DNA of 64,000 nucleotides from Micromonospora andamanensis (GCF_016863495.1 NZ_BOOZ01000038.1:19403-83402); one strand, 5' to 3'; positions 43,074 to 52,747 are shown, counted from the first letter of the stretch. Numbers and translations: made by a program. Notes: generated by a model from the sequence alone, not told the origin.

Positions 43074-43744
43074 CCGCTCAAGCACACCTGCCCATGGCCG
43101 AGGTCACCGTCTCCCCGCAGGTCGCGGCAGCATTCCCCGACGTCAGGGTGCTGTGTGTCGAGGCCGAGGTGGGCGGTGGTGACGCCATCGCACGCGAGGT
43201 GCAGGAGCGTTGGACGCAGCAGCACGGCCTGTGGCACGGGGTGGCGAAGGCGGAGATCCGCGCACACCAGGCGATCGACGCCTACCGACGCTTCTCCCGG
43301 CAGATCGGCGTGGACCCGGACCGCCAGCCGCCGTCGATTCAGGCACTTGTCGAGCGCGGCCTGCGGACGAAACCGCTGGGCAACTGGCCGAAGATCAATT
43401 CCACTGTGGACGCGGTGAACGTGACAGCGGTGGCGACGATGGTCGCGCTCGGTGTGTTCGACGCGGAGCGGCTCTCCGGTCCGGTCCGGCTGGCCCTGAG
43501 TCAGGGCGGCGAACGCCTGCGACCGATCGGTGCCCAGGAGGACGTGGCGGTGGAGCCGGACCGGCTGATCCTGGCCGACGACGCTCGGGTGCTGTCGCTC
43601 TTCGCCCACCGCGACGGCGTACACCAGGCGGTCCGGGCGGACACCCGCCGGGTGTTGCTGCTCGCGTGCGTGGTGGACGGCATCGCCCCCGATCAGGCGG
43701 CGGAGGCGCTACGGCAATCCGCCGACCTGCTCAACCTGCGCTGA
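43070..43744 (+). CDS. stand-alone B3/B4 (PheRS beta editing-like) domain protein
   Basis: A 224-residue protein resembling COG3382, the solo B3/4 domain of phenylalanyl-tRNA synthetase beta. Supporting stretches are AKAEIRAHQAIDAYRRFSRQIG, broken here at family-typical spots, and PKINSTVDAVNVTAV, the usual signature of the group, as well as VLSLFAHRDGVH. In PheRS this domain hydrolyses mischarged Tyr-tRNA. Solo forms are mostly uncharacterised. The ATG overlaps the previous stop, with GGAGG 8 nt upstream. It is the last gene of the operon and ends 36 nt inside the convergent exporter gene. Confidence 0.78.
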   Translation: MTAQAHLPMAEVTVSPQVAAAFPDVRVLCVEAEVGGGDAIAREVQERWTQQHGLWHGVAKAEIRAHQAIDAYRRFSRQIGVDPDRQPPSIQALVERGLRTKPLGNWPKINSTVDAVNVTAVATMVALGVFDAERLSGPVRLALSQGGERLRPIGAQEDVAVEPDRLILADDARVLSLFAHRDGVHQAVRADTRRVLLLACVVDGIAPDQAAEALRQSADLLNLR

Positions 43745-44668
43745 CCGGCGGCTGGCCGGCCGCTGTCCCCCGCGGCCGGCCTCCCCGCCGCCGGGTCGAC
43801 GCCGGGGCGGGAGCATGCCCAGGCTCACACCCGCCCCGACAAGCACGGCACCGAGCAGGACCTGGAGCGACAGTGTCGTGGTGTCGATCCCGACCGCGAT
43901 GAGGGTGGCAGCCACCGGGACGAGGCCCGCCAGCAGGCCGGCACGGTCCACTCCCAGCGACCCGACTGCGGCATACCACAGGGCGAACGCCACAGCGGTG
44001 ACGAAGACCGCGAGGAAGGCGAGCGACAGCACCTCCACGCCTGTGGGCACGGTGGCGACGTCACTTCGCTCGACGAGCAGGGCGGCCAGGGCGAGCATGA
44101 CACCGGCGAGCGCGCAGGTGTAGGCGCTCACCCGTACCGGCCCGAGCCGGGGCAGCAGCGGGACGGCGAGCAGGGAGAAGAGGCACTCACCGGCCAACGC
44201 GCCGAGGGACCACAGCACGCCGGGCAGACTGAAGTGTCCCCCGCCGAGGACGGTACCGACGCCGACCACCACGATCACCGCCGATGTCGCCACGAGCAGC
44301 GACGGCCGACGACCCGCCAGCAACGGCCCGATGATGGCGAGCACCAGCGGAGCCGCCCCGACGATGGCACCGAGCACCGGAGGGTCGGTGTGCCGGGCGG
44401 CCTGGAGCAGGCACACGTTGAACGCTGCCAGACCTGTTGCGGCGAGCAGGACGAGTCGTGCCCAGTCCGACCTGCCCACCCGGACCCACGGCAACCGGCG
44501 CAGCCACAGGTAGCCCAGCAGCAGTAGAGCCGCGGCCGCGTAGCGCCACGCCTGACCGGTCAACACCGGATAGTCGGTGAGCAGCGGGCTGACGGCAGCG
44601 GAACTGCCCACGAAGGCCATCGCGAGCGCCCCGCTGATCAACCCCGCACGGTAACTGGTCATAGCCAT
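43709..44668 (-). CDS. EamA (DMT) family transporter
   Basis: About 319 residues with ten hydrophobic helices in two EamA repeats, the layout of drug/metabolite exporters such as RhtA. The C-terminal tail is basic and Gly/Pro-rich. I place the start at ATG 44668 because TATGCT (44675-44680) lies 6 nt upstream, consistent with a leaderless message; ATG 44692 is in frame and possible. It is probably an exporter of amino-acid-like metabolites. It may belong to the cluster or be an unrelated neighbour. The 3' end overlaps the B3/B4 gene. Confidence 0.83.
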   Translation of the reverse strand: MAMTSYRAGLISGALAMAFVGSSAAVSPLLTDYPVLTGQAWRYAAAALLLLGYLWLRRLPWVRVGRSDWARLVLLAATGLAAFNVCLLQAARHTDPPVLGAIVGAAPLVLAIIGPLLAGRRPSLLVATSAVIVVVGVGTVLGGGHFSLPGVLWSLGALAGECLFSLLAVPLLPRLGPVRVSAYTCALAGVMLALAALLVERSDVATVPTGVEVLSLAFLAVFVTAVAFALWYAAVGSLGVDRAGLLAGLVPVAATLIAVGIDTTTLSLQVLLGAVLVGAGVSLGMLPPRRRPGGGEAGRGGQRPASRRSAQVEQVGGLP

Positions 44669-44729
44669 TGCGTGAGCATAAGACCTCGGCATTCACGTCG
44701 ATGACCCTCGACGTGCCGGGACGGCGTGA

Positions 44730-45074
44730 TCACCCCCCGCCGCGCCGGTTACGCAGGGCGGCGAGGGCCTCGGCGAGGATCGCCTCCCCCTCGGCATCGG
44801 TACGCCGTTCCTTCACGTACGCCAGATGGGTCTTGTACGGCTCCGCCCGGGTCCGGCCCGGCGGATCCTGGGCGTCCTGGCCTGCGGGCAACCCGCAGCG
44901 GGGGCAGTCCCAGACGGTCGGGGCCGCCACGTCGGCGACGATCCGGATGTCAGTGCGGTGCCCGTTGCGACACCAGTAGCTGACCGACCGGCACGGGACC
45001 GGCTGGTGGCGTTCGGGGGGACGTGGGGGCGCGGACCCGACGCGGGCGCCCCGGATGACGTGGCCGTTCGGCAC
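44730..45074 (-). CDS. rbpA: RNA polymerase-binding protein RbpA
   Basis: A 114-residue RbpA. The N-terminal tail carries HVIRGARVGS, the core has zinc-ligand cysteines in YWCRNGHR and WDCPRCGLP, and the C-terminal basic linker plus sigma-interacting helix begin at YKTHLAYVKERR. RbpA stabilises open complexes with the principal sigma factor in actinobacteria. The GTG start has AGGAG 8 nt upstream. It lies downstream of secG, beyond the hairpin at 45155-45190. Confidence 0.9.
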   Translation of the reverse strand: MPNGHVIRGARVGSAPPRPPERHQPVPCRSVSYWCRNGHRTDIRIVADVAAPTVWDCPRCGLPAGQDAQDPPGRTRAEPYKTHLAYVKERRTDAEGEAILAEALAALRNRRGGG

Positions 45075-45154
45075 GGCGCTGACTCCTGTCGTCGGAGGGG
45101 ACCGCCGTCGGTAGGGGTGGACGGCGGGCGACGCGGTGCAGCGGGTGAAACGGA

Positions 45155-45190
45155 CTGCGCGCGGCCCGTCGGGTGACGGACCGCGCGCAG
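45155..45190 (-). terminator. terminator after secG
   Basis: Arms 45155-45170 and 45175-45190 pair over 16 positions with one mismatch around a 4-nt loop. On the minus strand a short T-rich stretch follows. It ends the glycolytic-secG transcript before rbpA. Confidence 0.75.
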
Positions 45191-45212
45191 ATTGTACGCC
45201 TGTGGGGTCGAA

Positions 45213-45473
45213 TCAGACGCCCGTACCCACCTCAAGCCGGAGCCAGAGACCGAGCCCGATGATGCAGGCGAACCAGACGATGCCCACCAGAACCGTGTAG
45301 CGGTCCAGGTTCTTCTCGGCCACCGACGAGCCGGCCAGGCTGGAGCTGACGCCACCGCCGAACATGCTGGACATTCCACCGCCCTTGCCGCGGTGCAGCA
45401 GGATGAGCAGCACGAGCAGGAAGCTGGTGATGACCAGCAACACGATCAACGTGTAGGCGAACCAGAGCGGCAT
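45213..45473 (-). CDS. secG: preprotein translocase subunit SecG
   Basis: An 86-residue SecG with two membrane helices (residues about 5-25 and 60-80) around a Gly-rich loop (HRGKGGGMSSMFGGG). It is an accessory part of the SecYEG channel. It follows tpiA on the minus strand, the usual actinobacterial order. Confidence 0.95.
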   Translation of the reverse strand: MPLWFAYTLIVLLVITSFLLVLLILLHRGKGGGMSSMFGGGVSSSLAGSSVAEKNLDRYTVLVGIVWFACIIGLGLWLRLEVGTGV

Positions 45474-45568
45474 GGCGGGGGTCAGTCCTCTCGTTACGAT
45501 CCTCGCCCGGGCAGATCGGGCACGGCGGCACCGACCGGCGGACGGGCGGAGTCAAGGATAGCGAGCGA

Positions 45569-46360
45569 TCAGCCGGTGATGTGCTCCGGGAACCGGCAGA
45601 TCTTCGCGAACTCCTCGGCGTCCAGGCTGGCGCCGCCCACCAGGGCACCGTCCACGTCCGGCTGCGCCATGATCGAGGCCACGTTCGACGACTTGACCGA
45701 GCCGCCGTAGAGGATCCGCACCCCGTCGGCGGTGGCCTGGTCCACGGTCTCGGCCAGCCGGGCCCGCAGCGCGCCACACACCTCCTGGGCGTCCTCCGGG
45801 GTGGCCGTCTTGCCGGTGCCGATCGCCCAGACCGGCTCGTACGCGACAACCACCCGCTGGATCTGCTCCGGGCTGAGCCCCTTGAGGGCCGCGTCGAGCT
45901 GGTCGGTGCAGTGCGCCACGTGGGTGCCCTGCTCCCGGATGTCCAGCCCCTCCCCCACGCAGAGGATCGGGGTCAGCCCGTGGGTCAGCGCCGCCTGCAC
46001 CTTGGCGCCGACGAGCGCGTCGTCCTCGCGGTGGTACTGCCGGCGCTCGGAGTGCCCGACCGCCACGTACGTGCAGCCGAGCTTGGCCAGCATCGCGCCG
46101 GAGATCTCCCCGGTGTACGCGCCGGAGGCGTGCGGCGAGAGATCCTGCGCACCGTAGCCGATCAGCAGTTTGTCGCCCTCCACCACGGTCTGCACCGTGC
46201 GCAGGTCGGTGAAGGGTGGCAGCACCACCGTCTCCACCTCGGTCAACTGCTTCTCGGTGAGGCTGGCCGCCAGCTTCTGCACCAGCAGGTTCGCCTCGAG
46301 GTGGTTGAGGTTCATCTTCCAGTTGCCGGCCATCAGCGGCCGGCGGGGAGCGCTCGCCAT
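45569..46360 (-). CDS. tpiA: triosephosphate isomerase
   Basis: A 263-residue TIM barrel interconverting dihydroxyacetone phosphate and glyceraldehyde 3-phosphate. AGNWKMNLN supplies Asn and Lys, VGHSERRQYH supplies the catalytic His, and AYEPVWAIGTGKTA supplies the catalytic Glu. Its ATG overlaps the pgk stop by 1 nt. Confidence 0.97.
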   Translation of the reverse strand: MASAPRRPLMAGNWKMNLNHLEANLLVQKLAASLTEKQLTEVETVVLPPFTDLRTVQTVVEGDKLLIGYGAQDLSPHASGAYTGEISGAMLAKLGCTYVAVGHSERRQYHREDDALVGAKVQAALTHGLTPILCVGEGLDIREQGTHVAHCTDQLDAALKGLSPEQIQRVVVAYEPVWAIGTGKTATPEDAQEVCGALRARLAETVDQATADGVRILYGGSVKSSNVASIMAQPDVDGALVGGASLDAEEFAKICRFPEHITG

Positions 46361-47559
46361 CAGTTCTCCAGAGCCGCGATGCCGGGGAGGGTCTTGCCCT
46401 CCAGGTACTCCAGGGACGCGCCACCGCCTGTGGAAATGTGCCCGAAGGCCTTCTCGTCCAGACCCAGGGCCCGCACCGCAGCGGCGGAGTCACCACCACC
46501 GACCACGCTGAACGCGTCCGCGCCGGCAATCGCCTCGGCCACCCCACGGGTGCCGTGCGCGAACGCGGGCATCTCGAACACGCCCATCGGGCCGTTCCAG
46601 AAGATCGTCCGGGCGCCCTTGAGCGCGGCGGCGAAGCCCGCCACCGTCTTCGGCCCGATGTCGAGCCCGACCCGGTGGCTGGGGATGCCGTCGGCCGGCA
46701 CGGTGTCGTGCGCGGCGTCCGGGGCGAACGCGTCGGCGGCCACCACGTCGACCGGGAGCATGATCTTGCCCTCGGAGCGCTCCAGCAGGTTACGGCAGGT
46801 CTCCACCATCTCGGCCTCCAGCAGCGAGGACCCGACCTCGTGGCCCTGGGCCTTGAGGAAGGTGAAGCACATGCCGCCACCGATGAGCAGCCGGTCGACG
46901 GTCGGCAGCAGCGCCTCGATCACCGCGAGCTTGTCGGAGACCTTCGACCCGCCGAGCACCACCACGTACGGCCGCTCGGGGTCGCCGGTGAGCTGCGACA
47001 GCACCTCCACCTCGCGCAGCACCAACCGGCCGGCGAAGTGCGGCAGCCGCGCGGGCACGTCGTGGACGCTTGCGTGCTTGCGGTGCACCGCGCCGAACGC
47101 GTCGTCGACGTACACGTCGCCGAGGGCGGCCAACTGGTCGGCGAAGGCGGCCCGCTCGGCGTCGTCCTTGCTGGTCTCCCCCTTGTTGAAGCGGAGATTC
47201 TCCAGCAGCGCCACCTCGCCGTCGGCGAGCGCCGCCACCGTCGCCCGGGCGGACTCACCGACCGTGTCGGTGGCGGCGTGCACCGGCGTGCCGAGCAGCT
47301 CACCGAGCCGCCCGGCGACCGGGGCGAGGCTGAACTGCGGGTCCGGCGCACCCTTCGGCCGACCCAGGTGGGAGCAGACGACCACCTTGGCACCGGCCTC
47401 GGTCAGCGCACCGAGGGTCGGCAGCACCGCCCGGATCCGGCCGTCGTCACTGATGTCGCCGGTCTGCTTGTCAAGCGGGACGTTCAGGTCGGCGCGCACC
47501 AGCACGCGCCGACCCGAGACCCCCTCGGCGAGCAGGTCGTCGAGGTTACGGATGCTCAC
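46360..47559 (-). CDS. pgk: phosphoglycerate kinase
   Basis: A 399-residue two-domain kinase. The N-terminal substrate site is VLVRADLNVPLD, followed by VVCSHLGRPKG and FAGRLVLREVEVL. The ATP domain has VVLGGSKVSDKLAVIE, NGPMGVFEMPAF and VVGGGDSAAAV. The start is GTG. It is cotranscribed with tpiA and probably gap. Confidence 0.97.
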   Translation of the reverse strand: MSIRNLDDLLAEGVSGRRVLVRADLNVPLDKQTGDISDDGRIRAVLPTLGALTEAGAKVVVCSHLGRPKGAPDPQFSLAPVAGRLGELLGTPVHAATDTVGESARATVAALADGEVALLENLRFNKGETSKDDAERAAFADQLAALGDVYVDDAFGAVHRKHASVHDVPARLPHFAGRLVLREVEVLSQLTGDPERPYVVVLGGSKVSDKLAVIEALLPTVDRLLIGGGMCFTFLKAQGHEVGSSLLEAEMVETCRNLLERSEGKIMLPVDVVAADAFAPDAAHDTVPADGIPSHRVGLDIGPKTVAGFAAALKGARTIFWNGPMGVFEMPAFAHGTRGVAEAIAGADAFSVVGGGDSAAAVRALGLDEKAFGHISTGGGASLEYLEGKTLPGIAALEN

Positions 47560-47611
47560 AGAGCTGATCCTCCGTTCGTGACTGCGGGGCTCGCGAGCTC
47601 ACTCCTCGCAC

Positions 47612-48616
<1,005 letters not shown>

Positions 48617-48864
48617 AGGTCCCATCTCCTCGCGTTCTGGTCCGCCGGCGTGGAGACCCTCGGCCGGCGAAGCGGTGTGCGCCGACCGTTGGAGCCGGCC
48701 GTTGACGGTTCATCCCGGCCACCCCGCCGCGGTCCGAGGGACCTGACCGCCGTCGAGGCGGTGGGTACGGCGGGAAGCACCGGTGCCGGCCCCCTTGCCG
48801 TACGCAGCGACCATATCCGAGCGCGCCGAGCCACGCTGCGCCGGGTGGTCGCCCCACCGTCCTA

Positions 48865-49845
48865 TCAGACCACGAGCATGTCGGGCGTGACGGCCGCTTC
48901 GGTATCCGGGATGCCCAGGTCCCGGGCTCGCTTGTCGGCAAGCGCCAGCAACCGGCGGATCCGCCCGGCGATGGCGTCCTTGGTCAACGGCGGGTCGGCA
49001 AGCGCGCCCAACTCCTCCAGCGACGCCTGCCGGTGCTCCAGCCGCAGCCGGCCGGCCGAGGTCAGATGCTCTGGCGCGTCGTCGGCGAGGATCTCCAACG
49101 CCCTGGTCACCCGGGCCGCGGCGGCGACCGCCGCCCGGGCCGAACGCCGCAGGTTGGCGTCGTCGAAGTTCGCCAGCCGGTTGGCCGTCGCCCGGACCTC
49201 GCGCCGGACCCGACGCTCCTCCCAGGCCAGCACGCTGGAGTGGGCACCGATGCGGGTGAGCAGCGCGGCGATCGCGTCCCCGTCCTTGACGACCACCCGG
49301 TCGACGCCGCGTACCTCCCGGTTCTTGGCGGTGATGCCGAGCCGCCGCGCCGCGCCGACGAGCGCCAGCGCCGACTCCGGCCCGGGGCAGGTGATCTCCA
49401 GGGCGCTGGAGCGCCCCGGCTCGGTCAACGAGCCGTGGGCCATAAACGCCCCCCGCCAGGCGGACACCGCGCAGCAGACGCTCGCGGCCACGACGTGCGG
49501 CGGTAGTCCCCGTACCGGCCGGCCACGCACGTCGAGCAGCCCGGTCTGCCGGGCCAGTGCCTCACCGTCCTTCACCACCCGGACGATGAAGTGGCTGCCC
49601 TTGCGCAGCCCACCGGAGGCGAGCACATGGATCTCGCTCGGATAGCCGTAGACCTCGGCGATCTCCCGCCGCAGCCGCCGGGCCACCGCGCCGGTGTCGA
49701 GTTCGGCCTCCACCACCACCCGCCCGGAGACGATGTGCAGCCCACCGGCGAACCGCAGCAGCGCCGCCATCTCCGCCCGCCGGCAGCAGGGCTTGGGCAC
49801 GTCGACCCGACTCAGCTCGTCCTTGACCGCAGCCGTCATCGCCAT
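48865..49845 (-). CDS. whiA: sporulation regulator WhiA
   Basis: A 326-residue WhiA with an N-terminal LAGLIDADG-like fold (residues about 1-200) and a C-terminal helix-turn-helix ending LTKDAIAGRIRRLLALADKRA. In streptomycetes it activates division and sporulation genes together with WhiB. I chose ATG 49845 with GAGGGG 7 nt upstream. The rapZ-yvcK-whiA order is conserved across Gram-positive bacteria. Confidence 0.95.
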   Translation of the reverse strand: MAMTAAVKDELSRVDVPKPCCRRAEMAALLRFAGGLHIVSGRVVVEAELDTGAVARRLRREIAEVYGYPSEIHVLASGGLRKGSHFIVRVVKDGEALARQTGLLDVRGRPVRGLPPHVVAASVCCAVSAWRGAFMAHGSLTEPGRSSALEITCPGPESALALVGAARRLGITAKNREVRGVDRVVVKDGDAIAALLTRIGAHSSVLAWEERRVRREVRATANRLANFDDANLRRSARAAVAAAARVTRALEILADDAPEHLTSAGRLRLEHRQASLEELGALADPPLTKDAIAGRIRRLLALADKRARDLGIPDTEAAVTPDMLVV

Positions 49846-49899
49846 TGTGCGTCCCCTCACGGACCGGTTCCGGCGTGTCGCCGGAGATTACGTACGTGT

Positions 49900-50871
49900 C
49901 TAACGATCGGCGCCCAGTACAGGCACCAGGGCGGCGCCCAGAGCAGCCGGATCATGACGGGGAGTGCCGTCGTCGACCGCGACGGGAGCGAGGACCAGTC
50001 GGGCTCCCAGGGATTCTGCCGCACCGTGGACCGGTTCGGGGTCACCCACCGCCTTGGCGTCGGCGAGCACAAAGTCGACTGTCAGCTCCGGCAGGTACCA
50101 GCGCAGCGCCGCCAGGTGGTCGGCGACGGAGAGCCCGAGCGTCTCCTTCTCGGCGGCCAGGTTGAGAGTGACGAGTCGTCGCGCCGGGCTGGCCAGGATC
50201 GCCGTGGCCAACTGCGGCACCAGCAGATGCGGCAGCACGCTCGTGTACCAACTGCCCGGCCCGAAGATCAGCCAGTCGGCGGTGCCGATCGCGGCGACCG
50301 CCTCCGCGCACGCCGCCGGGGCCTGCGGGGTGAGCCGCAGCGACTCGACCCGGCCGGTGGTGACCGCCACCTGGTGCTGTCCGCGTACGGTGCACACCTC
50401 GTCGGGACGCCCCGGGTCCGCTCCGCGTACCCGGGCCTCGATGTCGACAGGCTGACGGGACATCGGCAGCACCCGGCCGACCGCACCGAGCATCGCGCCG
50501 GCGTGCTCCAGCGCGGCCACCGGGTCGCCGAGTGACTCCATCAGGCCGCAGAGCACCAGGTTGCCGACCGCGTGCCCGGCCAGCCCGTCACCCCGGCCAG
50601 CGACCGTCACCTCGGCGAACCGGTGCTGGAACAGCCCCGCGCTGCGTCGGGTGGCGGGATGGTCGCCGGCCAACGCCACGAGTGCCTGCCGCAGGTCGCC
50701 GGGAGGCAACCCGCCCCGCTCGGCGCGCAGCCGGCCGCTGGACCCGCCGTCGTCACCGACTGTCACCACAGCCGTGATGTCCAGGTCCAGTTCGGGAGCG
50801 CAGCGGCGCAGCGCGCGCAGCGAGGCGGACAGGCCGTGCCCGCCGCCGAACGCCACCACCCGGATCGTCAT
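49900..50871 (-). CDS. yvcK: YvcK/CofD-family gluconeogenesis factor
   Basis: A 323-residue protein of the YvcK (CofD-like) family. The nucleotide-binding start is VVAFGGGHGLSASLRALRR, followed by VTVGDDGGSSGRLR. It binds UDP-sugars and influences cell-wall and carbon metabolism in Bacillus and mycobacteria (there called CuvA). The ATG overlaps the rapZ stop. Confidence 0.94.
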   Translation of the reverse strand: MTIRVVAFGGGHGLSASLRALRRCAPELDLDITAVVTVGDDGGSSGRLRAERGGLPPGDLRQALVALAGDHPATRRSAGLFQHRFAEVTVAGRGDGLAGHAVGNLVLCGLMESLGDPVAALEHAGAMLGAVGRVLPMSRQPVDIEARVRGADPGRPDEVCTVRGQHQVAVTTGRVESLRLTPQAPAACAEAVAAIGTADWLIFGPGSWYTSVLPHLLVPQLATAILASPARRLVTLNLAAEKETLGLSVADHLAALRWYLPELTVDFVLADAKAVGDPEPVHGAAESLGARLVLAPVAVDDGTPRHDPAALGAALVPVLGADR

Positions 50872-51797
50872 TCCCGCCCCAGGTCGCGGTGCTGGGCGTT
50901 GGCCGCCAGCCCGGAGCGGCGCAGCCGGGCCGCCAACTCCTCGGCGATCGCCACGCTGCGATGCTTGCCACCGGTGCAGCCGACCGCCACGGTCAGGTAC
51001 CGCTTGCCCTCCCGCTCGAAGCCGGCGGTGGTGGCGTTGACCAGGTCCGCGTACGCGTCGACGAAGGCGTCCGCGCCCTCCTGCCCGAGCACGTACGCGC
51101 TCACCGCCTCCTCGCGCCCGGTGTGCTCGCGCAGTTCGGGCACCCAGTACGGGTTGGGCAGGAACCGGGCGTCCATCACGAAGTCGGCGTCCGGTGGCAG
51201 GCCGTACTTGAAGCCGAAGGAGATCACGGTCAGCCGCAACCGGCGGGCGTCCTCCCCGCCGAACAGCTCCTCGACCCGGCGGCGCAGCTGGTTCACATTG
51301 AGGTGACTGGTGTCGATGATCACGTCGGCCTGGTCGCGGGCCTCCTCCAGCAGACCCCGCTCGACGGCGATGCCGTCGGCGAGCCGGCCGTCGCCCTGCA
51401 ACGGGTGCGAGCGCCGGACGCTCTCGAACCGGCGGATCAGCACCTCGTCGTCGGCGTCGACGAAGACCACCCGGGGGGCGTAGCCACGCTCCTTCAGCTC
51501 CCGGATCGCCTCGGCCAGATCTGTGGAGAAGGCCCGGGAGCGCACGTCCAGCACCATCGCGGTACGCCGGGCCGCCCCACCCGCCTTGACCGCCAGCTCG
51601 GCCATGTCCAGCAGCAGGGCCTGCGGCAGGTTGTCGACGACGTAGAAGCCGACGTTCTCCAGCGCCCGGGCCACGGTGCTGCGGCCACCGCCGGACAGGC
51701 CGGTGACCACGACCAGTGTGGTGTCCGTCTCGGCGGTCGCCCCGGTCTGCTCACCGGGTACGCCCGCACGGTGACCGGTCGTGTGCGCCTCGCCCAC
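50868..51797 (-). CDS. rapZ: RNase adapter protein RapZ (YvcJ family)
   Basis: A 309-residue P-loop protein with Walker A GLSGGGRSTVARALE at about residues 34-48 and the C-terminal VGCTGGKHRSVAIAEELAA that binds amino-sugar phosphate in E. coli RapZ. The N-terminal 28 residues are variable. In actinobacteria its partner RNA is not defined. It begins the rapZ-yvcK-whiA series. Confidence 0.94.
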   Translation of the reverse strand: MGEAHTTGHRAGVPGEQTGATAETDTTLVVVTGLSGGGRSTVARALENVGFYVVDNLPQALLLDMAELAVKAGGAARRTAMVLDVRSRAFSTDLAEAIRELKERGYAPRVVFVDADDEVLIRRFESVRRSHPLQGDGRLADGIAVERGLLEEARDQADVIIDTSHLNVNQLRRRVEELFGGEDARRLRLTVISFGFKYGLPPDADFVMDARFLPNPYWVPELREHTGREEAVSAYVLGQEGADAFVDAYADLVNATTAGFEREGKRYLTVAVGCTGGKHRSVAIAEELAARLRRSGLAANAQHRDLGRE

Positions 51798-51969
51798 CCG
51801 TCAAACCTCCAACCGCGCTGCCCCGGCCGGTCCGGCCGGGCATGGTCAAGCAGCGACTCTAGCTCGCCGGTGTCCGGCTCCGCGGGACGCACCGCCGCGT
51901 CACCGCAGGGGCCACCGAAAGCGCCGGCGGTCTGTCGGCTGACTGACGGCGCGCGACGCGCGACGCGGC

Positions 51970-52635
51970 TATTCTCCGGCCATGGGCAGGCACGGGGCGC
52001 GGCTGCGCTGGGTGGTTGCCCTGGTGTCGGTCACGATCGCCGTGCTGGCCACGGTGGACCGCTACGTCGACCGTGAACGCGAATGGGCTCGCGGCGGCGA
52101 CCAGGTGGCGGTGACCGTCGAGGCGGTGCTGCCGGAGCCGGACGGGGTGACGGGCGCGGTCGCCGCCTTGGGCTGGCCCGAGCCGGTGGACAACGTCATA
52201 GGTGACCCCGACCGGCAGTCGGTGGTGTTGCGGCTGCGCTGGTCCGGGCCGCCGCGGAAGGGCTACTACCAGGTCATCCTGCTCGACTCCCGGGTGGAAC
52301 CCGCCCGGGTGGTGCAGCCCTACGCCGGCTGGGACCGCGACGGCGGCACCGGTTCCAACTGGGCCGGAGCGTACGACGTGCTGGCCGAGCGGTACGCCTG
52401 GCTCGCCGACACCGCCACCCGGGAGGAGCCCGAGGGCACGTTCACCACCCCGGACAACGTCGGCGCGGTGGGCACCCGCGCGACCGCCGACGGCAGCCTG
52501 ATCGCCGTCTTCCGACTGGTGCCCGGCGCCCTGCCGTTGACCGACCCGTCGCGTCTGGTCGTGGCGTTCTGCTACGTCGACCCCGACGGCGACGTCCGCT
52601 GGGCCAAACGCGTCCCCGTCCCACCCACCCCGTGA
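51970..52635 (+). CDS. membrane-anchored hypothetical protein
   Basis: The coding part is 51982-52635 (217 residues). One transmembrane segment at about residues 9-25 (LRWVVALVSVTIAVLATV) anchors an extracellular domain with several Trp and Tyr residues (GYYQVILLD, YAGWDRDGG, YAWLADTA). I do not recognise the family. TATTCT at 51970-51975, included in the span, lies 6 nt before the ATG and suggests a leaderless transcript. It stands between rapZ and recQ, divergent from rapZ. Confidence 0.6.
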   Translation, partial: YSPAMGRHGARLRWVVALVSVTIAVLATVDRYVDREREWARGGDQVAVTVEAVLPEPDGVTGAVAALGWPEPVDNVIGDPDRQSVVLRLRWSGPPRKGYYQVILLDSRVEPARVVQPYAGWDRDGGTGSNWAGAYDVLAERYAWLADTATREEPEGTFTTPDNVGAVGTRATADGSLIAVFRLVPGALPLTDPSRLVVAFCYVDPDGDVRWAKRVPVPPTP

Positions 52636-52732
52636 GCACCCACGGCTACGAACTGTGGCACCGCAGGTGGTCGACACGCCGAACCGGCAGCACCGGAACC
52701 GCCACGGATCGGACGCCGAGATCAGCCGCTCG

Positions 52733-52747
52733 TAGAATCCTCGGATG
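52733..52747 (+). promoter_or_regulatory. recQ -10 box, probably leaderless
   Basis: TAGAAT at 52733-52738 is followed by 6 nt and then the ATG at 52745. A weak -35 (TCGGAC, 52709-52714) lies 18 nt upstream. Confidence 0.5.

Larger units (their letters stand above)
22963..44692. other. putative ATP-grasp/tryptophan-gene biosynthetic cluster
   Basis: About 21.7 kb of accessory genes between pgl and rbpA. It contains three ATP-grasp ligases, sugar-modifying and aminotransferase enzymes, trpF/C/B/A homologues, a B3/B4 editing-like domain, a MocR regulator and two exporters. No NRPS, PKS, terpene synthase or glycosyltransferase is present. The outer limits are inferred from the change in function: core metabolism on both sides, pathway-like genes inside. 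No integrase, transposase or attachment site is visible. Confidence 0.7.
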
